A DNA stretch of 64,000 bases from Anisodus tanguticus. Its lineage: Eukaryota; Streptophyta; Magnoliopsida; Solanales; Solanaceae. How positions within the stretch are numbered: position 1 is the first letter of the stretch; each line of letters opens with the position of its first letter. This document shows, in pieces, positions 56,267 to 64,000 of the stretch. Position numbers and translations under genes: made by a program. The notes under the pieces were generated by a model, which was not told the DNA's origin, did no database searches, and worked only from the letters and a program-made list of their open reading frames with translations. The DNA is taken from the NCBI GenBank assembly GCA_034509755.1, contig CM067550.1:1047001-1111000 (forward strand). The letters run 5' to 3'.

Positions 56267-57889
56267 CCATTCTATTCCTAGTTAATTACAGTCTCTCTTG
56301 TTCTGCATATCGTTGTTGTTAGAATTCTCTCCTTCAATTAAATAAAAGATTAAACAACTCAATATTCTAGCTACTCCTTTTTGTCTTTCTTATATCCTTT
56401 AACGTTTTCTAATTACTCTATTTATTTTTTTATAATTACTTTTATAGGCAAATTTATAATTTTTATAACATGAGTGCATCACTAAAAAGAAAAAAAGAAG
56501 AAGCATGAAGTGGGAATTGATCCGCAAGCTACTTTAGGTAAATAACTTAACATTTAACCAAATGTATCATTTAATCTTTTCTAGAGCATGAGTACCAACA
56601 GATAATATTAGATCAATTTTTAAAAATGTATATAAAATATATAGTACCTAATTTGGCAGAGAGATCATAAGTTCTCAGGCACCATAAATTGTCCTATAAA
56701 TCCGCCCCTCTTAGTTGTAGTCGTTTTTATTTTGTGCTTAGTGTAAGCAGAGTGAGGAACCATCAAAGATTGTGGTGTGTGTTGGTATCTTAATTAGAAG
56801 TATCAGATTCGAGCTCTAAAGTGAAACTTTTCGATGCTAATTCGAGTTAGTCAAACACCAAAGTGAATACCGAATATCGAGTGAAATACATGAATGCATC
56901 GAGGCGGCGAACAAGACAACTATATTTTGACTTTTTCCTCCGTGAGATGAGCCCAGTACATTGAACGGATGAATAAGAGAACTGAGCTAACCTAAAAAGA
57001 GGTACAAGTAGAAGCAGAAAAAGCATAGTACAGCTTCTACTAGCCGCGTACATAATTGCTGGCCTACGAATTAAAAGCATGATCGATACTTCATTATCAG
57101 TTGAGTTGAAAAAGTCATCTTAGACCTGCCACCCAACGACCGGCCATTACTTCTCAAGCTACCAAGAAAAAAAACATTCTTTTTCATTTTTCAAAAGAAA
57201 TGTGAAAGGGAATTTGAATCGATTGTTGTACGTTTAACACATTTTAGTACATAAGTCGTTGACTAATGGGTACTTTGGTTATTGTACGTTAATATGAAAA
57301 TTGTTATGGTAAGGAATACTAATGCGTTTAATAATACAAGAATTGTTATGCGAGCTTATTGTGTAAATGGCTAATTAACACTTTTTGATAACAAAGTTAA
57401 GTAAATAAAATTGTGTTATTTCTAATGCTTAAGATTCTAAATGAGATGGTTACACACTTTAATATGGTATAAGAACAAACATGTATGCTGAGTTCAAATC
57501 TCATTGTCACTCATTATCAAAAAGAATTTTCACGTTCTTCGCCCACGAAAAAAGAATCGGACCTTTACCCGAGAGAACGTGTTAAGAATGTGTGCCTTGA
57601 ATCAAAATGTAACTCTTAATTAGAATTAATCACGCTATATATAGGTGCTTAATGAAAAAGTCGAGTCTAAAGACAATCTATATACAGGTGCTTAGTGAAA
57701 TAGTGGAGTCTAAAGACAATCTATTGCAATTAGCCTGCCAACTTAGTAATAATTTGTCCGGTATTCCATCAATGTAATCTTCAATATTCGACCCCCAAAT
57801 TTTCAGGTTATGATGCTATAAATAGACCAAAAAAAATTCATTCTCAATTATCACAACTTGTGAAAATTGAGTTGTAATTTAGCTCAATC
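56267..57889. other. Gene-free interval
   Basis: AT-rich. A 41-bp direct repeat (GTCTAAAGACAATCTAT core) is at 57645-57725. No gene recognised. Confidence 0.6.
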
Positions 57890-58071
57890 ATGAACTAAGT
57901 TCAATCATGGATCAATTAGAAGAAGAGAGAGTGATATTTTTCATTAATTAGAGAAGAAGAGATACAATACTTGCCTATATAACAAACTAATTGTCAAGTT
58001 AGTTTCTAAGTTTCTAAAACAACAAATAGACCCCTCTAGTTTATTCTATATCAAAATAGCATTCTAATATT
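57890..58071 (-). mobile_element. Copia-3 3' LTR and polypurine tract
   Basis: GAAGGGGAATAT on the minus strand (58068-58079 region) is a polypurine tract, followed by ATTAGAATGC. The roughly 180-bp LTR has TTATATAGGCAAGTATTG as promoter. The outer end near 57890 is uncertain. Confidence 0.6.
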
Positions 58072-58076
58072 CCCCT

Positions 58077-58490
58077 TCAAGCTGGTGTGTGAAAGACATT
58101 GTACACTCCTAGCTTGCTAATTAGATGCTTGTGTTGAGAGACACTCAGTCCTTTGGTGAAGACATCTGCCAACTGATTTGCATTGGAAATGAACTCAGGA
58201 AGTATGAGACCAAATTTGAGTTTGTCCCTAACAAAATGAAAATATATCTCAATGTGTTTGGTCATTTCATGAAAGATAGGATTAGAGGCAATTTGTATAG
58301 CAGCCTTGTTGTCACGGTAGAAAGGAATAGGTTTTGCCACTGGAAAATTCAATTCATCCAACAATCTAACTAGCCATGTTGTCTCAGCTACAACTGCAAC
58401 CATGTTTCTGTATTCTGCTTCTGTAGAGCTTCTACTTACAGTGTGCTGCTTCTTTGGTTTCCAAGATATCAAACCACCTCCTAACTTCAC
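58077..58490 (-). pseudogene. Copia-3 RNase H
   Basis: A 137-codon open frame: ISWKPKKQHTVSRSSTEAEY with the catalytic Glu, FYRDNKAAIQIASNP with the catalytic Asp, HIEIYFHFVRDK and NANQLADVFTKGLS. This covers the C-terminal two thirds of RNase H. The first catalytic Asp would lie upstream, outside the open frame, near 58550, where the reading is interrupted. Confidence 0.9.
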
Positions 58491-58765
58491 AACATATCCA
58501 GTTATAGATCTTCTTACATTGGGGAAAGCAGCCTAGTCTGAATCACAAAAAATAGTCAATTGTGACTTGGAATGAGCAAGATAGAACAGACATAAGTCTG
58601 GTGTACCCTTAATATATCTCAAAATCCTCACTGCAGCTTATTAGTGTGATTGCTTTGGCCTTTGCATGAACTAACTCAATGCTTGCACTATAAAGCAAAG
58701 ATCTGGCCCTGTGATTGTCAAATAGATCAATTTAGCAATAAGTCTTTGGTAACCTAAGACATCTG

Positions 58766-59779
58766 TCAACTCTTTATCTTCCAATCCGCATTTGATTCTT
58801 TCACGTGAGCATCATACTTCACTATGGTCAATTTCTTGTTGAATTCCATTGGTGTTGTAGCAGGCTTTGCACCAATTAATCCTGCCACTAACAATAGTTC
58901 AAGTGCATACTTCCTTTGATTAAGAACAATGACCTCAATTGATCTCATTACCTCTATACCAAGGAAGTACTTTAGATCACCTAAGTCTTTGACCTTGAAA
59001 TTGTTCTTCAGAGTGACCTTGGCCTAATCAATCAGTTGCTTGTCATTATTGATGAGTAAATCATCAACATACACAATTATGATCACAGTTCATATACCTC
59101 TCATCTTTGTAAACAAAGAATGGTCATGGTCACTCTGTGCATAACCAACATTGGTCAAGGCATCTGTCAATTTTATGTTCCACTGCCATGATGCCTGTTT
59201 AAGGCCATACAAAGATATAAGCAGTCTGCAAACTTTTCTTTGTTCCCCCTTTCTCTGAAATCCCTGAGGCAGTGTCATGTATACCTCCTCTATCAAGTCA
59301 CCCTGCAGAAAAGCATTTCTAACATCCATCTGCAGTAAGGGCCAAGTTTTTGATACTGTTATGCTAATGACAGTTCTCACAGTAACCATCTTGGTTAATG
59401 GTGAGAAAGTGTCATGATAGTCTAGCCCTTCCTTCTGTATATGGTCTTTTGCCATAAGTCTGGCTTTATACCTTTCTGTATCACAATTTGCTTTATACTT
59501 TATTATGTAGACCCATTTTGAACATATAGACTTCTTTCTCTCAGGTAGATCCACTATCCTCCATGTATTATTCTTATCCAAATATGTCATTTCATCTTGC
59601 ATTGCATGTACCCACTGCTCATCTTGTGAGGCTTCATAAAAGTTTTTAGGCTCAGTAGTGGCTGAAAAAACTGACAAATATGATGCATAGATAGGTGAAA
59701 TATTAATGTAAGAGAGGTAATCTGTGAGTGGATATGATGTATTGCTAGAGAACTTCTTGTTGGTTGTATAGTCATGCAT
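58766..59779 (-). pseudogene. Copia-3 reverse transcriptase
   Basis: 59090-59779 holds WVHAMQDEMTYLDKNNTWRI, YKARLMAKDHIQKEGLDYHD, LQMDVRNAFLQGDLIEEVYM and ISLYGLKQASWQWN. The catalytic YVDD segment expected just downstream (about 59070) is disrupted by frame loss and stops. 58766-58948 contains the connection region (ALELLLVAGLIGAKPATTPM). Non-functional. Confidence 0.9.
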
Positions 59780-60015
59780 CCATGCAGGAGGTTTTGGTAT
59801 TCTACTTTTTTTTTCTAGTAGCTACTGAGGATGCAACATTGTGTTATGTAAGAAATGGAATTTGTGGTTCATGAAGAGGAGGTGCGGGTGGAATTTCTAG
59901 TTCAATAAGAGGTGCATGTGGAATTTCAATGGGAGGAACATATCATTAGTGATAGGAATAACAATGAGATCATCTGCAGGAGGTATTGATAAGGGAGAAA
60001 TGGTAGCATTATTAT

Positions 60016-60725
60016 TCAAAGAAGTCTCATTAGGCTTACTAGGAAGTGGATTAGGATTAGGAAGATATTATCTATCCCAACTGGAAGCTCTACATGGGAA
60101 GGATGAATAACAAATATATTAGAAGAAGCATGTTGGCCACCTATAAAGGGAAATATGGTTTCGTGGAACACTACATCTCTACTTACTAAGAATGAACCAG
60201 AGTTCAAATCAAACAATTTGTAGCCTTTTGAGCATCAGAGTAAGCCAAGAAGATTGTTTTCCTTTCTCTAGGATCAAACTTATTTCCTCTACGCAGTACA
60301 CTAGCAAATCAAAGATAACCAAACACCCTAAGGTGTTCTAGTGTAACTAGTTTCCCATATAACAACTCGTAAGGAGATTTTTCATGCAAGACTTTAAAAG
60401 GCAACTTATTTATCAGGTAAACAGTAGTTAAGATGCAATCTCCCCAAAATCTATGTGGAACCTCACTCTGGAATATGAGTGCTCTAGCCACATTTAGTAT
60501 ATGTTTATGTTTTCTCTCCACAACTCCATTTTATTGTGGAGTGTAAGGAAAACTACTTTGATGTATTATTACCAAAGAAGAAAAAAGTTATGTGCATCGA
60601 GAGTTAAAAAATTCTTTTTCATTGTAAGTTCTGAGAATTTTGACATAAACACCAAACTGATTTTTTTTATTCTACACAAAAATTGTTTCAGCACAACAAT
60701 GACTTCACTCTTAGCTTGCATCAAA
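60016..60725 (-). pseudogene. Copia-3 integrase C-terminal half
   Basis: 60309-60521 reads HKHILNVARALIFQSEVPHR, then DCILTTVYLINKLPFKVLHE and LRVFGYL, the helix after the catalytic Glu. 60016-60216 has DLNSGSFLVSRDVVFHETIF, the usual C-terminal signature. Upstream, 60522-60725 is the rest of the core up to the solo-LTR insertion, with indels. Confidence 0.88.
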
Positions 60726-60730
60726 CATGT

Positions 60731-63232
60731 TGTAACACCCCGTAAATTCGAGTTAGGTGTGAATGTGTATAATAAGTATTAATGTGATATTTTAGATATA
60801 TAAAGTCCTATCACGATAAGTTTGGGTAGAAATAGTTGACCTAAGATCAAGACGAATAGTGAAGTATGTAAAATTCGATAGAATCAACTAAGTTTACGGT
60901 AGTGCTGACTTCCATCTTGATCATATGAATATTCGTTGGGAATTTGAGAAAACACATAAAATGAAAGTTGTAGATATTTGAAATATATTTCCAACCATAT
61001 ATTGTGAAACTCAATCGGAGTTTTGTGCTAGGAGTTATTCCCATTCTTTTAGCGAGATGCTGTCAGTACCGTAGAAAATAGTAAAATTTTGACTAAGTGT
61101 AAAATGGACAGAGGAGCTCGTCCGGTGAAGCCCAGAGCGAGGCAACACCTTGCTATAGACCTCACCCAATGATGTGGGACGTCTAAAATGTGCAGGCCTG
61201 TATATACAACCCTTAGACAACTCTATGTCATTTTTCACATTCCAGACTTCGTTCTAAGCCGTATTTTGAGAGGAAACAACCCTAAGGCTTCTCCCAAACA
61301 CCTAAGGTAAATTCTTAATCAATATCCATCATTATTTCATCAATCTAACATCAAAGTAACCTTAGTTCATCTCTCCAAACCCTAGATTCTTGAAAACTCA
61401 AGAGAGGAGAAGGAGGAACGTGTAGAACTTCATCTAAAAGGTATGACCTTCGATTTCCCTGATTTTATTGATGATTTTTAGGCTAGTATAGATTATACTA
61501 CGCGATTAGAATCTACGAACGATTCTTATGAGGTTTAAGAACAAGTTTTTAAGGCTTAGAAAAATCCTATTTTTTGAAAATTAAGAAAAGCTCGTAGAAA
61601 CGATTAAAGTTCTAATATTTATCATCCTTATCAGTTGTAGAGCGATTATTGAACGTGGAGGAATACTTTTGCTCCATTTTAGCGGAAATAAAGGTATGTC
61701 TTTTTTAAAATTCTTTTGACTTTAAAGATGATTTGTATGCCTCTTTTTCGAACATATTTTTCAACTTTAAAAATGGGTTCTTTGGGAAGGTTTCATGTGT
61801 GTGAGGGACAATCCATCATCGAACCTTAGGTGTACCATACTATATTTATGTATTCGTGATTTTTCCTATCAAAAGAGTATTGAAACTGAATTATAGAGAT
61901 TTAGCCGTTGAATATTTTTTGCTCCTATAAGGGATGGTTTAAACTTGTTTTCAAAAGCTTGGGTCTTTAATGTGTTTTACCCTATGAACATGTTTTGGTG
62001 TGTTAAATTTTGATTAATGATTAAACATGGTTTCTAAACAGTTTAATGACATGATATAGCCTATAAACGGGATGATGAACATAATTCATAATGGACAATT
62101 TGACTAACGTATTATGATTTGAGATTCGGCTTCCTTGCCATGATTTGTGAATTCGGCTATAAGCCATGATTGATGATTCAGTTGATATACCATGACTTTG
62201 TGTTTTTTTGTGTTGGCATGTATGAGCAAGTTGTGCTAGTACATAGGACGGTTAGCCGTTATGGATCCTAACGTATCGATACGAGTATTGTTGTGTCAAT
62301 TCAGAAGACGGTTGACTTACGAGGTGTATAGCCCGGTGCATCTATTGTTGTGCTAGTCCAAATGATGATTATCCTCCATGGAAAACTAACTCTGATGTAT
62401 CTATTGATGTGCTAGTCCAGAGGACGATTAGCCTACTAGGGATGGTAACCCCGATGTATCGATTGATTCTTCGCCCGTGAGTTGGGCATGTGTTGATCTG
62501 TTGGTTGCTTGTGAGTGGCTTGTTGATGATCTGGAATTCATGATTGAAAAGACTTAAAATGTGATAAACGACATAATGAGTTGAAGTTGATTTATTTCTT
62601 CTTAAATGATTTCCTTTAATAGGTTTATTAAGTTGATGATTTATTATATCTCTAAATTTCAAACTGCTTTAATTGACATAGTCTTACCGATCTTTATTAT
62701 ATTATTTTGTTATATTAACAATTATCCCGGAGACATTCACTGAGTATCCAGTACTCAGGCATACTATTGTTTTTTTATAGTGTGTTAGGTAACGTCGAGG
62801 AGCAAGCTTGTAATACGCGTACAGACTAGGAGAGCTTGCTATTTTCCCGACTTTTGGTGAGCCCACACTCTTGTTCATGGGACACTCATATCTTAGTTAT
62901 TGCTTTTAGTTTCCGAGCTGCATCCCGAAATTAGACTATGCTTTATTTCTCATCTTAGAGACTCCATAGATATTTATCAGATTTTGGGGGTAGATGTTTA
63001 AAGTCTCGTATGACTTGCTGAGGCTTACTATGTTTTGCGATTTAAAGTCTATATTAAATTTCCACTGATTTTTATTAGTATGAGCATGATTTAAGTATGC
63101 CTTAAATGACTTGTACTAAATAAATATTAAAATATTACTAAATTCGATGTTTATTGATTTTATAAGGTGTTTTCGATGTTGTTCATGGCATCGGATGACT
63201 GTCGCATCCAGGGTGGATTTTGGAGCGTGACA
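60731..63232 (+). mobile_element. Gypsy solo LTR, 2,502 bp, with CATGT target duplication
   Basis: Starts TGTAACACCCCG and ends GGAGCGTGACA. CATGT flanks it at 60726-60730 and 63233-63237. The interior has no coding capacity and no primer site, as expected for LTR-LTR recombination. Orientation is given by the TG...CA reading on the plus strand. Confidence 0.95.
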
Positions 63233-63237
63233 CATGT

Positions 63238-63510
63238 CCATGTGTATCTATTAAAGTCATCAACTATGTGACAAAATAGAGCTTTCTATCATAGGTAGGC
63301 ACCTTAAATAGTCCCCACACATCTATGTGTACTAATTGAAAAATACTATAAGTATTACTTGAGCTGTGAGGGAATTGTAATCTACTTTGCTTGACTAATG
63401 GACAAATAGGATAGCATTCTTGTGCATCACTGTGTTTGTACTGGGATAATGCAGGAATATGTTGCATAACAATGGATGAGGGATGTCCCAATCTCAAATT
63501 CCACAAGGTG
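63238..63510 (-). pseudogene. Copia-3 gag-pre-integrase and integrase N-terminus
   Basis: NLRLGHPSSIVMQHIPALSQ and CYPICPLVKQSRLQFP give the HHCC zinc region, followed by FQLVHIDVWGLFKVPTYDRK, which holds the first catalytic Asp. The frame runs on toward the solo-LTR target site, where DFNRYTW is split by the insertion. Confidence 0.9.
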
Positions 63511-64000
63511 AAATTGTCTTATCCTTTTATTGCGGCTGCTACTGTAACTTCATCATCCTTTTGGAACCAGTACAGACCACCATACTCTCTATCAATCCGC
63601 AACATCTTGCCATTGTAATGCCCCTGAAATAAGCAGAATTCTAGATAGAAATTCACTGAATAACAAAGCTCCTTTGTTATTTTTAAACCTGACATCAGGT
63701 TAAACTTAAATTATGGCACAAATAGTACATTCTTAAGTGTATGATTCTTAAGCACAGTTACATTTCCTGTATGAGTTATTGGACACTTATTTCCAGTAAG
63801 AACTTGTACTCCATCATGATGTTGAGCACCAATTTTCCTAAGGTCATTCAATACCTTTTTGAGAGGAGTAATGTGCTGAGATGCTCTTTAGTCAATTATC
63901 CAATTACATCACTTAAAATTGAATAACAATGTAGTTATACATGCCATGTTGGAATGAAATTCACTTGTGCTTGCACTTGCCTCTCCTTGTCCTGCTTTCT
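63511..64000 (-). pseudogene. Copia-3 protease region
   Basis: Readable parts are ASQHIT, LKNHTLKNVLFVP and GLYWFQKDDEVTV. In the catalytic triad the D-S-G expected after WII reads D-stop-R (about 63883-63905), so the protease could not act. The upstream gag is beyond the window. Confidence 0.8.

Larger units (their letters stand above)
57890..64000 (-). mobile_element. Copia-3, Ty1/Copia element with nested solo LTR, 5' end off window
   Basis: From right to left: protease, gag-pre-integrase, integrase, RT, RNase H, polypurine tract, short 3' LTR. The gag and 5' LTR lie past the right edge. Interrupted at 60731-63232 by a Gypsy solo LTR. Stops in protease and RT show it was already inactive or decayed afterwards. 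Confidence 0.92.

Overview
This is a repeat-dense stretch of a plant nuclear genome. A Solanaceae source (Nicotiana, Lycium or Solanum type) is inferred from three things: a glycine-rich secreted-protein family of the kind known there, Caulimoviridae-like endogenous viral DNA, and abundant Tat/Ogre and Tekay-like Gypsy, Copia, hAT and tRNA-derived SINE sequence. Genus and species cannot be fixed from the window. Only two host genes look intact. Almost everything else is nested, broken mobile DNA.

Layout: 1-4673, minus-strand Copia element (Copia-1) with RNase H, RT, integrase, protease, gag, leader and LTR. 4674-7846, minus-strand hAT element (hAT-1). 8147-9539, plus-strand 3' part of a DEAH9/DHX35-like RNA helicase pseudogene, broken by a SINE sitting inside a perfect 51-bp inverted repeat. 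9976-15500, minus-strand endogenous pararetrovirus fragment with a duplicated promoter/leader. 15527-15650, orphan first exon of a GRP-like secreted-protein gene. 16651-16880, LINE relic. 16918-26560, a Copia LTR / hAT-2 / Copia RNase H / Copia LTR / Ogre LTR / Copia LTR mosaic. 26561-26775, second DEAH9-like fragment. 27023-29078, intact two-exon gene for a small secreted Cys-rich peptide (GRP2). 29717-30466 and 41200-42221, a host duplication. 30604-31114, another Copia LTR piece. 31115-40955, an Ogre/Tat element with a roughly 3.57-kb 5' LTR, decayed gag and almost no pol. 42222-47120, Tekay-like Gypsy remains. 47966-49341, En/Spm-type (Transposase_24) relic. 50352-51229, Gypsy gag relic. 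52668-53624, intact glycine-rich protein gene (GRP3). 55452-56266, two SINEs with target-site duplications. 57890-64000, minus-strand Copia-3 carrying a precise 2,502-bp solo LTR in its integrase.

Host framework: three GRP-family units lie on the minus strand (15.6, 29.1 and 53.6 kb), each with a TATA box about 80 nt before the ATG and a phase-1 first intron. The first two each lie beside a plus-strand DEAH9-like 3' fragment. This suggests an old tandem duplication of a helicase-GRP block whose copies were then filled with different mobile elements. GRP2 keeps the family signal peptide and intron phase, but its second exon encodes a short Arg- and Cys-rich tail instead of Gly-rich repeats. 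It is the most interesting host gene here.
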